64,000 bases of DNA from an uncultured Alistipes sp. (GCA_944320685.1 CALUIK010000003.1:1-64000), one strand, 5' to 3'. Positions 24,347-34,791 are shown, numbered from the stretch's first letter. A program made the numbers and translations. The notes: generated by a model not told the origin, from the sequence alone.

Positions 24347-27235
24347 ATGACGCAACGCGCAAAAAACGAAAAAAAGAGATATGACAAAGGTCCGGCGGCA
24401 TCTAAAGCCGCCGCTCCGGCCTCCAACGACAATATGTTGTGGATGCTGGGATTCGTGATGCTCGTATTCGGGGTCTTCTCGTTCTGTTCCGTCGTCTCGC
24501 ACTTCATACATTGGGCGTCGGACCTGACGGCCCTGCGCAACGATGTGTCCCTGTCGGGTGTCGAAGTGCCGTTCGAGAACATGTGCAGCAAGGCCGGTGC
24601 TACGGTGGCTTATTGGGCCGTGGACTGCTCGTTCGGGATCTCGGGCATCATCATACCTGTTGTGATTACAGTTGTCGGTTGGCGTATTTTCCGTCGCAAA
24701 AGACTGCATTTCAATCATTTTGCATTGAGTGCGGCACTGGTTCTGGTGATGGGGTCGCTGACGCTGGGCTTTATTGGCTCGCACGTCGGTGCGGTGTACG
24801 ACATAGGCGGGTCGCTGGGGCAGGCGTGCGCCGCCGACCTGTCGGAGATAACGGGGGCTTTCGGCACGGCCCTGATCCTGCTTGCGGGGTGGATACTTAC
24901 AGGAGTATTCATAAACCGTAATTTTATACGCACTGTAAACAATGCCAGCGACAAGATGGTATTGCAGAGCGAGCGTTTGGTAACGGTCGTAAAGGAACGT
25001 GTCATCGGGAACCGCAATGAAGAGGCTGAAGCGGATGAGACGGATGATGCGGCGGAGCCGGTACCGGTACCGCGTGCAGGCTCGACTGATCCTGCGCAGC
25101 GCGAAACGGAGGAGCCGTATCCCGGGCGCTGCGGGCAGGCCGTTGCGGAGATGTCGTCGGAGATGCCCTCTGCGGTGCCGCAGAAGGAGACGGCGTATGC
25201 CGACAGAACGGGCGGATACGGGTCCGTGCAACTGGTGGGGAGTGATCCCGAAGAGGAGGTTTCCCGTGTTGAGGAATCTGCGGCCGATGCCGTTGCGGAG
25301 GGGGATTCGGAACTCCGCCGCATGGGCCTGCCGGAGCCCGACGAGGACGGTTTCATCGTGATTCCGAACGGCGGAGCTGTCCCCAACAAGATAGATGTGG
25401 ATGCGTTGCTTGCGCCAGATGAGCCGCAGCCGTCCGAACCCGTTATTGACGAAGATGGCTTTGCCGTGATTCCGCGCGGTACCTTGCAGGCGGCAGCCGG
25501 ACCGCGCGTGACGGCCGCTGACGATACGGAGGAACCTGTTGCCGGACATTCGTCCGATGATATGCCGTATGATGATGCTGAACGTGTGGCAGTGGCCGAT
25601 GCGGGTATTGCGGCAGATAACGGCACGGCCGGTACGGCCGAGGAGGGCGGTATCGTGGTCAAGGTGCACGAGAACCGTGTACGGCAGGTCGACGAGGAGG
25701 ATCTGGAACATGATCTCTACGACCCGTTGCGCGATCTGGAGAACTACCGCAGGCCGTATGCCTCGCTGCTGGAGGATTACCGCTCGCCTAACAAGGTGAG
25801 CGATGCCGAGATATTCGACAACAAGAGCCGTATCGAGGAGACGCTCAAGTATTTCGGTATACCTATCGTCGACATACACGCCACGGTGGGCCCGACGGTT
25901 ACGCTTTATGAGATCGTGCAGGCGCAGGGCGTCAAAATATCGAAGATACAGGGGTTGGAGAAGGATATAGCCCAAAGCCTGAAGTCGCTCGGCATACGTA
26001 TCATCGCCCCCATCCCCGGCCGCGGCACGATAGGGATCGAGGTCCCCAACCGCGACAAGCAGACCGTGTCGATGTATTCGGCCATCTGTTCCGAGGAGTT
26101 CCAGAGTTCGAAGGCCGAGCTGCCCGTAGTGATAGGCCGAACGATACAGAACGAAAACTACACGTTCGATCTGGCGAAGATGCCGCATCTGCTGGTTGCA
26201 GGTGCGACTGGTCAGGGCAAGTCAGTGGGCCTTAACGCCATCATCACGTCGCTGCTCTACCGCAAGCACCCTGCGCAGCTGAAGTTCGTCATGATCGACC
26301 CCAAGATGGTGGAGTTCTCGGTGTACAACAAGCTTGAGCACCATTTTCTGGCGAAGATGGAGTCGGACGACGAGCCCATCGTTACCGACCCGAAGAAGGC
26401 GGTATGTGTGCTCAACTCGCTTGTGGAGGAGATGGGCCGCCGTCTGGAGTTGTGCAAGATGGCTACGGCGCGAAATATCGTCGAGTATAACGAGAAATTC
26501 GTCTCGCGGCGTCTCAATCCGCAAAAGGGACACCGCTACCTGCCCTATATCGTAGTCGTAGTGGACGAGTTCGCTGATCTCATAATGACGGCCAAGGCGG
26601 TCGAGGTGCCGGTTATGCGTCTGGCGCAGAAGGCGCGTGCCGTGGGCATACACCTCATAATCGCCACTCAGCGTCCCGACGTGAAGGTCATCACGGGAGG
26701 TATCAAGGCCAATTTCCCCGCGCGCATAGCTTTCCGCGTGATGCAGATGATCGACTCGCGCACGATCATCGACCAGCCCGGGGCCAACCAGCTCATCGGC
26801 CGCGGAGACATGCTCTTTTCGAAGGACGGCGAATTGACGCGTATACAGTGTGCATTGGTCGAGACGCGCGAGGTGGAGCGCCTTGTCGATTTCATATCGA
26901 AGCAGCAGGGGTATACGGAGGCCTACCCGCTGCCCGACTGCGGTATGGAGGGCGAGGAGGGCGCCTCGGGCGGCAGTTCGGGCGAGAGCGACGCTCCGGT
27001 GAAATACGACGTGCTCTTCGGCGAGATCGCACGTGCGGCCGTCACCAACGGCACGATCTCCACTTCGGCCATACAGCGCAACTACGAGGTGGGGTTCAAC
27101 CGTGCGGGCCGTATAATGCTGCAATTGGAGCGTGCTGGCATCGTGGGCCCGCAGATCGGGGCCAAGCCGCGCGAGATAAAGTTCTACGACCTGCCTTCGC
27201 TGGAGGCGAAATTGCAGGAGTTGGGCGTATTCTGA
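24347..27235 (+). CDS. ftsK: DNA translocase FtsK
   Basis: The 962-aa septal DNA pump moves the chromosome terminus and activates dimer resolution. It has four membrane helices in about the first 190 residues, an acidic linker to about 440, the FtsK/SpoIIIE motor with Walker A GATGQGKS (619-626) and VVVDEFADLI, and a C-terminal gamma winged helix (SAIQRNYEVGFNRAGRIM). The linker holds two copies of a DEDGFxVIPxG motif (332-341, 368-377). I start it at MTQRAK; the longer frame runs through the promoter boxes. lolA follows 5 bp after the stop. Confidence 0.95.
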   Translation: MTQRAKNEKKRYDKGPAASKAAAPASNDNMLWMLGFVMLVFGVFSFCSVVSHFIHWASDLTALRNDVSLSGVEVPFENMCSKAGATVAYWAVDCSFGISGIIIPVVITVVGWRIFRRKRLHFNHFALSAALVLVMGSLTLGFIGSHVGAVYDIGGSLGQACAADLSEITGAFGTALILLAGWILTGVFINRNFIRTVNNASDKMVLQSERLVTVVKERVIGNRNEEAEADETDDAAEPVPVPRAGSTDPAQRETEEPYPGRCGQAVAEMSSEMPSAVPQKETAYADRTGGYGSVQLVGSDPEEEVSRVEESAADAVAEGDSELRRMGLPEPDEDGFIVIPNGGAVPNKIDVDALLAPDEPQPSEPVIDEDGFAVIPRGTLQAAAGPRVTAADDTEEPVAGHSSDDMPYDDAERVAVADAGIAADNGTAGTAEEGGIVVKVHENRVRQVDEEDLEHDLYDPLRDLENYRRPYASLLEDYRSPNKVSDAEIFDNKSRIEETLKYFGIPIVDIHATVGPTVTLYEIVQAQGVKISKIQGLEKDIAQSLKSLGIRIIAPIPGRGTIGIEVPNRDKQTVSMYSAICSEEFQSSKAELPVVIGRTIQNENYTFDLAKMPHLLVAGATGQGKSVGLNAIITSLLYRKHPAQLKFVMIDPKMVEFSVYNKLEHHFLAKMESDDEPIVTDPKKAVCVLNSLVEEMGRRLELCKMATARNIVEYNEKFVSRRLNPQKGHRYLPYIVVVVDEFADLIMTAKAVEVPVMRLAQKARAVGIHLIIATQRPDVKVITGGIKANFPARIAFRVMQMIDSRTIIDQPGANQLIGRGDMLFSKDGELTRIQCALVETREVERLVDFISKQQGYTEAYPLPDCGMEGEEGASGGSSGESDAPVKYDVLFGEIARAAVTNGTISTSAIQRNYEVGFNRAGRIMLQLERAGIVGPQIGAKPREIKFYDLPSLEAKLQELGVF

Positions 27236-27240
27236 CAATT

Positions 27241-27846
27241 ATGGGAAAGATCCTTTTACATATGGCGGCCCTTGCGGCCGCATTGCTGCCGTCGCCGGCA
27301 GCTGCCGGCGACGGGGTGCAGGCGTTGCTGCGCCGTACGGCCGATTATGTCGCCAAACTGGGACGGTATACGGCGCAGTTCGAGATTACGGCGGGGGAGT
27401 ACTCTTCGGCCGGCAGTTACACGGTGGACGGGGATGCCTATTATATCGTAGTGGATGGCGCTGAAGTATACTCCGACGGCAAGACCCGTTACGAGGTTGA
27501 CAACGGCCGCCGCGAGGTGAATGTGGACGGCGTGGATGTCTCTAGCCGCAATATCCTTGACAACCCGACGCGCTGTTTCGATTTCGTGGGTACGGATTAC
27601 GACGCCGAGGTGTCGTCCGAAGAGGGGGATGAGGCGACACTCCGCCTGCGCTCGCGCGACGAGTCGGTCGAGGGCGAGATATACCTCACGGTGGAGACGT
27701 CGACGGGCCGCCCGCGGCATATCGCATATGTGCTCTATGACGACCGCATCGATGTCGCGGTGACACATCTGGCGCCGGCTTCCGAGGCGGTTAAGCGGTA
27801 CGATCGCAAGGCGTATTCCGACTACGAGACCATAGACTTCCGATGA
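27241..27846 (+). CDS. LolA-like outer membrane lipoprotein carrier
   Basis: The 201-aa precursor has a signal peptide ending in AAAGDGV. The mature part reads like LolA, the periplasmic chaperone that carries lipoproteins: an early ADYVAKLGRYTAQFEIT helix/strand, SSAGSYTVDGDAYYIV, then sheets with LTVETSTGRPRHI. It starts 5 bp after ftsK, an arrangement I have seen in Bacteroidetes. Identity with LolA is based on fold-level pattern, so the name is provisional. Confidence 0.75.
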   Translation: MGKILLHMAALAAALLPSPAAAGDGVQALLRRTADYVAKLGRYTAQFEITAGEYSSAGSYTVDGDAYYIVVDGAEVYSDGKTRYEVDNGRREVNVDGVDVSSRNILDNPTRCFDFVGTDYDAEVSSEEGDEATLRLRSRDESVEGEIYLTVETSTGRPRHIAYVLYDDRIDVAVTHLAPASEAVKRYDRKAYSDYETIDFR

Positions 27847-28000
27847 CATCCGTCCCGCCGTGCCGGTCCGCGTCCTGCGCCGCCAGCGCCGACACCCTGT
27901 CGGGATGGAAATTTGACGCCGTCAAATCGGCGGAAAAAGGCCTAATACGGCCTGTGCCGTCGCCGATATGCGGCAGGGCGCTAAAAATCGCATCTTAAAA

Positions 28001-28031
28001 TTGGCCGTTAGCAAAATAAACACTATTTTTG
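28001..28031 (+). promoter_or_regulatory. gyrA promoter TTG-N20-TATTTTTG
   Basis: The -33 TTG and exact -7 box have a 20-bp spacer. The ATG is 56 bp downstream. Confidence 0.75.
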
Positions 28032-28086
28032 TTTGTTGAAAAAGGGCGTTCCGAACGTTCGTTTTTTGAAATAAATTAATTCAAAC

Positions 28087-30693
28087 ATGTTAACTGAAGA
28101 AGAAAAGAATGCCGGATTGGAGGGGAAGATAATCCCTATCAACATCGAGGAGCAGATGAAGTCGGCCTATATCGACTATTCGATGTCGGTGATAGTGTCG
28201 CGTGCGCTGCCCGATGTCAGGGACGGTCTCAAGCCGGTGCACCGTCGTATTCTCTACGACATGAGCGCCGAGTTGAACCTCTATTCCGACAAACCCACCC
28301 GTAAGTCGGCCCGTATCGTGGGTGACGTACTCGGTAAGTTCCACCCCCACGGCGACAGTTCGGTATACGAGGCCATGGTACGCATGGCGCAGGAGTGGTC
28401 GATGCGTTATCCTCTGGTTGAGGGGCAGGGTAACTTCGGTTCTATGGACGGCGACTCTGCCGCCGCCATGCGTTATACCGAGGCCCGCATGCAGAAGATC
28501 ACCGACGAGGTGATGGCCGATATAGACAAGGAGACGATAGACTGGACCACCAACTTCGACGATACGTTAAAGGAGCCTACGGTGCTGCCCACGAAGATAC
28601 CGCTGCTTCTGGTGAACGGGTCGAGCGGTATCGCCGTAGGTATGGCAACCAACATGGCGCCGCACAATCTGGGCGAGGTTGTGGATGCCTGCTGCGCGTA
28701 TATCGACAATCCCGATTGCGAGTGCGAGGAGCTGCTGCGATATGTGAAGGGGCCGGACTTCCCTACGGGGGCGTTGATTTACGGCTATGAGGGTGTCAAA
28801 GAGGCCCTTTTGACGGGCCGCGGCCGCGTCATCATGCGGGCCCGCACCGAGATCGAGCATACGGCCAGCGGCCGCGAGTGCATTGTCGTGACAGAGATAC
28901 CTTACATGGTGAACAAGGCCGAGATGATAAAGAAGATCGGCGATCTGGTCAACGAGAAAAAGATCGAGGGCATCTCGTACATCAACGACGAGAGCGACCG
29001 CTCGGGCATGCGTATCACGATCTTCCTGAAACACGACGCATCGGCGAACGTGATACTGAATACGCTGTTCAAGAACACGCAGCTGCAGATGTCGTTCGCC
29101 GTGAACAACATCGCTCTGGTGAACGGCCGTCCGATGCTGCTCAACCTCAAGGATCTGATACGCCATTTCGTGGAGCACCGCCACGATGTGGTGGTGCGCC
29201 GCACGCGCTTCGACCTGAAGAAGGCGCAGGAGCGTCTGCATATCGTGCAGGGCCTGCTCATTGCGCAGGACAATATCGACGAGGTAGTGCATATAATCCG
29301 CTCGTCGAAGAATATCGACGAGGCGAAGGCTACGCTTATGGAGCGCTTCGGCCTGAGCGATATCCAGGCTTCGGCAATCGTCGACATGCGCCTGCGGGCG
29401 TTGACCGGACTCGAACATGATAAGCTGGAGGCCGAGCGCAAGGAGCTGGAACGGCAGATTGCGCACCTGACCGATGTTCTGGGCAGTGTCGAGATGCAGA
29501 TGCAGATCATCAAGGACGAACTTGTGGAGATGAAGGAGAAGTACGGCGACGAGCGCCGTACCGAGATCATATACTCGTCGGAGGAGTTCAATCCCGAGGA
29601 TTTCTACGCCGACGACGACATGGTCATCACCATCTCGCACATGGGATATATCAAACGTACGCCTTTGGCCGAGTACCGCACGCAGAACCGCGGCGGCGTC
29701 GGTGTCAAGGGGAGCGCTACGCGCGACGAGGATTTCATCGAGCATATCTACGTTGCGTCGATGCACAATACGATGATGTTCTTCACGGAGAAGGGCCGTT
29801 GCTATTGGCTCAAAGTCTACCAGATACCCGAGGGTACGCGCTCGTCGAAGGGCCGCGCCATACAGAACGTCATCCAGATAGAGCCCGACGACAAGGTCCG
29901 CGCATATATCAATACGAAGAATCTCAACGATGCCGAGTATATCGACAGCACCTATATCGTGATGTGCACCAAGAACGGCACCATCAAGAAGACCAAGCTG
30001 GAGGCCTACTCGCGACCGCGCCAGAACGGCGTGAACGCCATCGTCATCCGCGAGGGCGACCAGCTCATCGATGCGAAGCTCACCAGCGGCAAGGCCGAGA
30101 TCCTCATCGCTGCGCGCAACGGCAAGGCTATCCGCTTCAACGAGGGCACGGTGCGACCGATAGGGCGCGTGGGTGCCGGCGTGCGCGGCATTTCTATCGA
30201 GGACGACGACGAGGTGATAGGCATGATATGTATCGAACCCGACTGCAAGAAGGATGTACTGGTGCTTTCGGAGAACGGCTACGGCAAGCGCACTGATCTG
30301 GACGAATACCGTATCACCAACCGCGGCGGCAAGGGTGTCAAGACGATCAACATCACGGAAAAGACCGGTAAGTTGATCTCGATACAGGCCGTTACGGACG
30401 ATAACGACATCATGATCATCAACCGTTCGGGCATTACCATCCGTACCGAGGTGTCGCAGATACGTGTGGCGGGCCGCGCCACGCAGGGCGTACGCATTAT
30501 CAACCTGCGCGAGGGCGATGCCATAGCTTCGGTCACGGCGGTGCCTGCGAGCGATGATGTGGACGGCGTGGAGGCTGCAGCCGACACCTTGAATGCCGAT
30601 GGAACGACTGTTGCTCGGGATGCGGCAGCGGCGGCGACGGCAGCGGCGGATTCAGGTCCGGACAACGACGAGCAAACGACAAACAACAAATAA
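28087..30693 (+). CDS. gyrA: DNA gyrase subunit A
   Basis: The 868-aa DNA-cleaving gyrase subunit has the active-site tyrosine in [10 protein letters not shown] (Y130) and [16 protein letters not shown] with Ser91 and Glu95 at the positions of E. coli Ser83 and Asp87, i.e. no known quinolone-resistance substitution at Ser83. A GyrA box is present near the C-terminus (NRGGKGVK), as needed for supercoiling. A low-complexity Ala/Asp/Thr tail follows. gyrB is not in this window. Confidence 0.96.
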   Translation: MLTEEEKNAGLEGKIIPINIEEQMKSAYIDYSMSVIVSRALPDVRDGLKPVHRRILYDMSAELNLYSDKPTRKSARIVGDVLGKFHPHGDSSVYEAMVRMAQEWSMRYPLVEGQGNFGSMDGDSAAAMRYTEARMQKITDEVMADIDKETIDWTTNFDDTLKEPTVLPTKIPLLLVNGSSGIAVGMATNMAPHNLGEVVDACCAYIDNPDCECEELLRYVKGPDFPTGALIYGYEGVKEALLTGRGRVIMRARTEIEHTASGRECIVVTEIPYMVNKAEMIKKIGDLVNEKKIEGISYINDESDRSGMRITIFLKHDASANVILNTLFKNTQLQMSFAVNNIALVNGRPMLLNLKDLIRHFVEHRHDVVVRRTRFDLKKAQERLHIVQGLLIAQDNIDEVVHIIRSSKNIDEAKATLMERFGLSDIQASAIVDMRLRALTGLEHDKLEAERKELERQIAHLTDVLGSVEMQMQIIKDELVEMKEKYGDERRTEIIYSSEEFNPEDFYADDDMVITISHMGYIKRTPLAEYRTQNRGGVGVKGSATRDEDFIEHIYVASMHNTMMFFTEKGRCYWLKVYQIPEGTRSSKGRAIQNVIQIEPDDKVRAYINTKNLNDAEYIDSTYIVMCTKNGTIKKTKLEAYSRPRQNGVNAIVIREGDQLIDAKLTSGKAEILIAARNGKAIRFNEGTVRPIGRVGAGVRGISIEDDDEVIGMICIEPDCKKDVLVLSENGYGKRTDLDEYRITNRGGKGVKTINITEKTGKLISIQAVTDDNDIMIINRSGITIRTEVSQIRVAGRATQGVRIINLREGDAIASVTAVPASDDVDGVEAAADTLNADGTTVARDAAAAATAAADSGPDNDEQTTNNK

Positions 30694-30732
30694 CAAACAA
30701 CAAATAAAGTATTCATTTAACCATAATTAATT

Positions 30733-32103
30733 ATGAAAAAATTAATTTTTGCGGTGATGGCCGTAATGGTTATGGCGGCACCGATGGCGAATGCGCAAAA
30801 AGTCAACAAGGACGCGACTTTGGCGAAGCTGGCCAAGGCCGATGCCGATGTGGCCGATGCAAAGAAGGGCAGCAAGGCTGCTACGTGGATTAATCGCGGC
30901 AAAGCCTACTATGCGGCAGCTGCGGCTCCGACCAAGGATATCTTTGTCGACATGCCGTTGGCGGATCTTGAGTTGGTTCTGGGCAAGGCCGACGCTACGA
31001 ACGAGGGCGTCACGCTGGGAAGCGCCGCCTACACCGAGCTGGTCTATCCGTGGCTTAAGATCTATATGACCGATGGCAAGATCTCCACATGGGTTCTGAC
31101 TCAGACTGTCAAGGACGAGGATCTTGCAGCCGTGGCCTTGGATTCATACAACAAGGCTTACGAGATGGACAACAAGACTGTCGGCAAGCTCGAACCCCTC
31201 TTGAAGGAGCTGGAGAACTACTACTCGCAGAAGGGCAATGTCGATATGACGGCTACCAGCTATGCAAGTGCCGCGTACGCCTATTCTCAGGCATACAAGG
31301 TACAGGAGAGCCCCGCCTTTACCGGCGCCAAGGACCCTTCGTATCTCTACTATGCGGGTTACCTCTACACGATCGACGGTGCCACGAACAATGCTTCGTA
31401 TGCGACCGGTGCGGATCTTCTGTCGAAGGCTCTTGAGGCGGGCTATACCGATGCCGACGGCAATATATACTATTACCTTTACCACTGCTATTACGGACAG
31501 ACCGATTCGTCGGTGCGCCTTGCCAACCTGCAGCGTGCCAAGGACCTTTTGATGGAGGGCCTTGCCAAGTTCCCGAAGAACGACCGCATTGTCGAGGGCC
31601 TTATCAATGTCTATACTTCCGACAGCAATGTTGGTGACCCGACGGAGCTCATCAAGATGGTCGACGGCGCTCTGGAGCGCGATCCCCAGAACAAGGACAT
31701 GTGGTTCGGCCGCGGCCGTATCTTCTATAGCATGAAGAACTATGACGAGAGCATCGCCTCGTTCAAGAAGGTTGTCGAGCTCGATCCGCAGGATTCGCAG
31801 TCGATGTATTTCCTCGGCTACTTCTACATCGCCAAGGGTGACGCCCTTAACGACGAGATCAACAAGCGGGATTACAAGAGCACCATCGCCTACAATGAGG
31901 ATCAGAAAGCCGTGACCGCCATCTATATGGAGGCTGTTCCCTACCTCGAGAAGGCCCATGAGCTCAATCCGAGCGATTTTGCCACGATCGAGACCTTGAA
32001 GGTGCTCTGCTTCCGCCTGCGCGACGAGGCCGGCATGATGGAGAAGTACGAGAAGTACAACAAGATCTATGAGGAGATGAACGCCCAGCGTCAGCAGCAG
32101 TAA
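30733..32103 (+). CDS. Secreted TPR protein
   Basis: The 456-aa precursor has a signal peptide (MKKLIFAVMAVMVMAAPMANA, cut before QKVN). The mature protein is helical; the C-terminal half has clear TPRs (KDMWFGRGRIFYSMKNYDES, then SMYFLGYFYIAKGD and PYLEKAHELNPSDF). It is likely periplasmic. It begins 39 bp after gyrA and may share its transcript, yet it has its own terminator. Function is unknown; TPRs suggest protein-protein contacts. Confidence 0.8.
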   Translation: MKKLIFAVMAVMVMAAPMANAQKVNKDATLAKLAKADADVADAKKGSKAATWINRGKAYYAAAAAPTKDIFVDMPLADLELVLGKADATNEGVTLGSAAYTELVYPWLKIYMTDGKISTWVLTQTVKDEDLAAVALDSYNKAYEMDNKTVGKLEPLLKELENYYSQKGNVDMTATSYASAAYAYSQAYKVQESPAFTGAKDPSYLYYAGYLYTIDGATNNASYATGADLLSKALEAGYTDADGNIYYYLYHCYYGQTDSSVRLANLQRAKDLLMEGLAKFPKNDRIVEGLINVYTSDSNVGDPTELIKMVDGALERDPQNKDMWFGRGRIFYSMKNYDESIASFKKVVELDPQDSQSMYFLGYFYIAKGDALNDEINKRDYKSTIAYNEDQKAVTAIYMEAVPYLEKAHELNPSDFATIETLKVLCFRLRDEAGMMEKYEKYNKIYEEMNAQRQQQ

Positions 32104-32124
32104 TCCCCCTCCATGCCGAATTTC

Positions 32125-32157
32125 AAGCGGGCCGTCCTTATGGGCGGCCCGCTTTGG
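32125..32157 (+). terminator. Terminator after TPR protein
   Basis: A 10-bp stem (AAGCGGGCCG / CGGCCCGCTT) with a 10-nt loop; the T-tract is weak. Confidence 0.6.
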
Positions 32158-32324
32158 TTCTGCCGTAGAAAGAATAGCCCTTATGTTGTTCCCGGGCAGA
32201 TATGTGTCATATTCGTGCTCCGTCCTTATGCGGTTGTTTACCGCGTGTGACTGTTGCGTGCCATTTGGCTTGGAAGAGGGACTGCAAGGGTTTATTGCCG
32301 CCGTGAGAATGAATTTTGTTATAT

Positions 32325-32360
32325 GTAAAATAAACAAGGCGGAGCCACGGCGGCTCCGCC
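32325..32360 (-). terminator. Terminator after GLUG lipoprotein
   Basis: On the minus strand GGCGGAGCC / GGCTCCGCC with a 5-nt loop, followed by TTGTTTATTTT. Confidence 0.75.
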
Positions 32361-32384
32361 CTGTTTGTCAGTTATCTCCAGACG

Positions 32385-34193
32385 TTACTTGGTCTGATAG
32401 CGGTTCTCGACGCCGCCGGCCTTGGTAGCGCCGTTGTATGTTCCGCTTGAGGCCTCATTGTCGTTTACAGACACGTTTGTGTAGCTGTTGTCTGCGTTGT
32501 CCGAATTCTCATACCAGTCGTTGCCGACGATAGGCCTTGCCTGACGGCCCGAACCGTCGCCTTCTGAAATCGACCTGATGATGATGTTTTCAACGCTGCA
32601 GTTGGTGATGAGACCCGTGCATCGCCCAGCTATGCCGCCGGTATATATCTCCGATCTGCTTATGTCTCCAATAGGTGCATCGTAACTGCCGTCGTTGGTA
32701 TTGTTGAGGTTCGTGTTGGTTACGGTACAGTTGGTTATGGTCGAGGCGCTGCCATTTGTTGAGCCGGTATATTCGCTCGACTTGCTGAAATCTCTCACAC
32801 CTGTTTCGACGCATCCAACTATGCCGCCCACGTATGAGTTCTTGAATCCTATGCTCGTGGTACCTGACTGGTCGATGGTGATCGATCCAGTAAATGACGA
32901 GTTCGAGATGTTTATCTTCGAATCTTTCGGTACGAAGCCTACGATGCCGCCTGCGAAGAGGTGGCTGGCATCATCGTCGCGGCTGGCAGTGATTGTTCCT
33001 TCAACATGTACGTTGTCGATGGTCAAGGTGCTGCCATTGGTAACCAGACCTACGAGCATACCGCCTTCAGCCATGGTAACCTGACGGTCGCCGCCGATGA
33101 TGTCGAGGTTGCTTATCTTGGCATCGCCTGTCGTGTTGGCGAATATACCGCCCTGTCCCGATGTCGTAGACGAATCCGATCCCGATATGTCTATCGAATG
33201 GCCGTTCCCGTCGAGTGTCCCGCTGAAGCCTTCAAGATGCGGGATCTCTGTGAGGATAAGATCTTCCGTAAGTACGAAATTGCCATCAGGGTCATCGGCT
33301 ATGGGCTGGAAGTTGTCGCCTGTTATTACTGTTGCTTCAGTCATTTTTGATGTGGTAAGGTCGAGCGTGTTGAGCGTGGCCGCTACGATCTCGGTAAGTT
33401 CTACCTCTTTGGTGTAAGCCTTGGTATCGGTAATCACCGTTGCTTTCATTGTTGTTGCAGAGGCGAACTTTACAGGGATGAAACCTATCTGGTAGGTATT
33501 CTTGCCTCCCTTGATAGTCATCAGTTGCTTGTCTTTGCCGTTGTCGGGCGTGATGGTGCCGTTCTCGATATTGAGTTTGCCGGCAGTGGGTACCGTTGCG
33601 CCTACGAAACTGAGCGTTATGCTGCTGACGTTCTCAATGTCGGTCGTTATGTCGATACGTGCGAGAATGTGCTTGAATTTGAGCGTGGTGGCGCTAAGTT
33701 CGATGTCCGAACCCTGTTCAACGGTGGGCTCGCTGCCTTCATCGTAGGTATATGCCGACGTTGTGAGGTATGAGAGGGTACCGTCGGGTGTATCGGGAAG
33801 CGAGAAGTCTATATTACCGCCATTATATGAGACGTCCATGTTGTCAGAGGCGTGATATGCCGTCAACTTCTTTATCTCCGTTCCTTTACCGATGGTGAAC
33901 TCGGCATAAATGGTTGCGGTTGCTCCGTCGCCTATAGGGGTTACTTTGCATGATTTGCTCTTGTATTCTGTATCTTTGGTATCGGTCACTACTACAAATA
34001 CTTTATCATCTGCCTCCCATTTTCCCTCTTTTCCGTCGTATGCAATACGGGTTTCAGGCGATGACGAAGCGGTGAATTTGAGGGTGACGGGTATTCCGCT
34101 CTCGGGCGTGAACTGAGTGTCGTCGCTCTTGTTGCAAGATGCGACACTTGCCATAATGGCTACAGCCATTATCAATATTGATCCCTTTTTCAT
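32385..34193 (-). CDS. Fimbrillin-family lipoprotein with GLUG repeats
   Basis: The 602-aa lipoprotein has lipobox VASC (acylated C20) followed by NKSDD, an acidic stretch as in surface-exported Bacteroidetes lipoproteins. Residues about 30-270 read like a Mfa/FimA-type fimbrillin domain (VTLKFTASSSPETR, then TLKFKHILARIDI, the usual anchor of this fold). The C-terminal half has GLUG-type repeats (GGIFANTTGDAKISNLDIIG, GGIVGFVPKDSKINISNSSF, GGIAGRCTGLITNCSVEN). Such proteins act as surface adhesins. It is visibly richer in Asn, Thr and Ser than its neighbours, which may mean surface selection or transfer. A 39-residue ORF precedes it. Confidence 0.85.
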   Translation of the reverse strand: MKKGSILIMAVAIMASVASCNKSDDTQFTPESGIPVTLKFTASSSPETRIAYDGKEGKWEADDKVFVVVTDTKDTEYKSKSCKVTPIGDGATATIYAEFTIGKGTEIKKLTAYHASDNMDVSYNGGNIDFSLPDTPDGTLSYLTTSAYTYDEGSEPTVEQGSDIELSATTLKFKHILARIDITTDIENVSSITLSFVGATVPTAGKLNIENGTITPDNGKDKQLMTIKGGKNTYQIGFIPVKFASATTMKATVITDTKAYTKEVELTEIVAATLNTLDLTTSKMTEATVITGDNFQPIADDPDGNFVLTEDLILTEIPHLEGFSGTLDGNGHSIDISGSDSSTTSGQGGIFANTTGDAKISNLDIIGGDRQVTMAEGGMLVGLVTNGSTLTIDNVHVEGTITASRDDDASHLFAGGIVGFVPKDSKINISNSSFTGSITIDQSGTTSIGFKNSYVGGIVGCVETGVRDFSKSSEYTGSTNGSASTITNCTVTNTNLNNTNDGSYDAPIGDISRSEIYTGGIAGRCTGLITNCSVENIIIRSISEGDGSGRQARPIVGNDWYENSDNADNSYTNVSVNDNEASSGTYNGATKAGGVENRYQTK

Positions 34194-34246
34194 CTCGTTT
34201 AAATTTAATTAATGATTTCTGTTTACATCGGTTTCATAGTCCTGTT

Positions 34247-34366
34247 TTACAAACCTTGTCCGTCTCCGAAGGCCGGGGCGTCTATTTGCGAAACGGCGAA
34301 ACCTGCTTCGGCGTTCACCTCGAATGACTGCATTTCGGGTGCTGCATAATTCTTTCTGTTGCTCAT
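34247..34366 (-). CDS. Small conserved-type ORF upstream of fimbrillin
   Basis: The 39-aa product begins MSNRKNYAAPEMQSFEVNAE and has the pattern seen in many small Bacteroidales proteins beside surface lipoproteins: Lys/Arg start, Y-x-x-P, an acidic middle, and a GFAVSQ stretch near the end. No signal peptide. It lies 53 bp before the lipoprotein in the same direction and can be cotranscribed. The function is not known to me; a leader peptide, a RiPP-like precursor or an assembly factor are options. Confidence 0.5.
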   Translation of the reverse strand: MSNRKNYAAPEMQSFEVNAEAGFAVSQIDAPAFGDGQGL

Positions 34367-34760
34367 GTTATAAAAATTTAAAGTTAATAATTTAAGACGT
34401 CGAGTGCTGCTCTCTGTCATTGTGTTACATATATCATACAAAATATCGCATGCAGGGCCGTGCACTGCCGAGCCGTGCATGGACCAAAGCGATAAAAAAT
34501 GGCCATTTCCCTCCTTTAACAGAACTGACAACAATACAAATGTAGAAATATTTTTCTTAAAAATCCCCCCCCATCGACCTTAATTTGTTAAATGGCGACC
34601 AATAGGACATATTTTTTTAATAAGCGTCGCTGCCGGCCATGTCGCAAGGCCCATATTGAACATTTTGGACGACAGGTTTGCCGATGGCTCTCTCGCATGT
34701 GAAAATTGTGGTTTTTATTGAATATTATTCATGGTGATGTTTATTTTATTTACATGTTTG
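34367..34760. other. AT-rich spacer, divergent promoters
   Basis: This stretch is markedly A/T-rich and contains the putative fimbrillin leader (about 170 nt) plus a minus-strand TACATTTG (-7 box, 34537-34544). A run of nine C lies near 34565-34573. No gene seen. Confidence 0.5.
34537..34544 (-). promoter_or_regulatory. -7 box (TACATTTG) for fimbrillin unit
   Basis: An exact match on the minus strand, with no clear -33 box. The transcript would have a leader of about 165 nt before the 39-aa ORF. Confidence 0.45.
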
Positions 34761-34791
34761 TTGTATATATTTAAAACAATTGCTATTTTTG
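34761..34791 (+). promoter_or_regulatory. Promoter TTG-N20-TATTTTTG
   Basis: The -33 TTG (within TTTGTTG) and an exact -7 box have a 20-bp spacer. It is followed by a 210-nt GC-rich leader before the DUF2089 gene. Confidence 0.7.

Noticed and set aside
24326..26188. 620-codon frame antisense to ftsK
   Set aside because: Antisense shadow.
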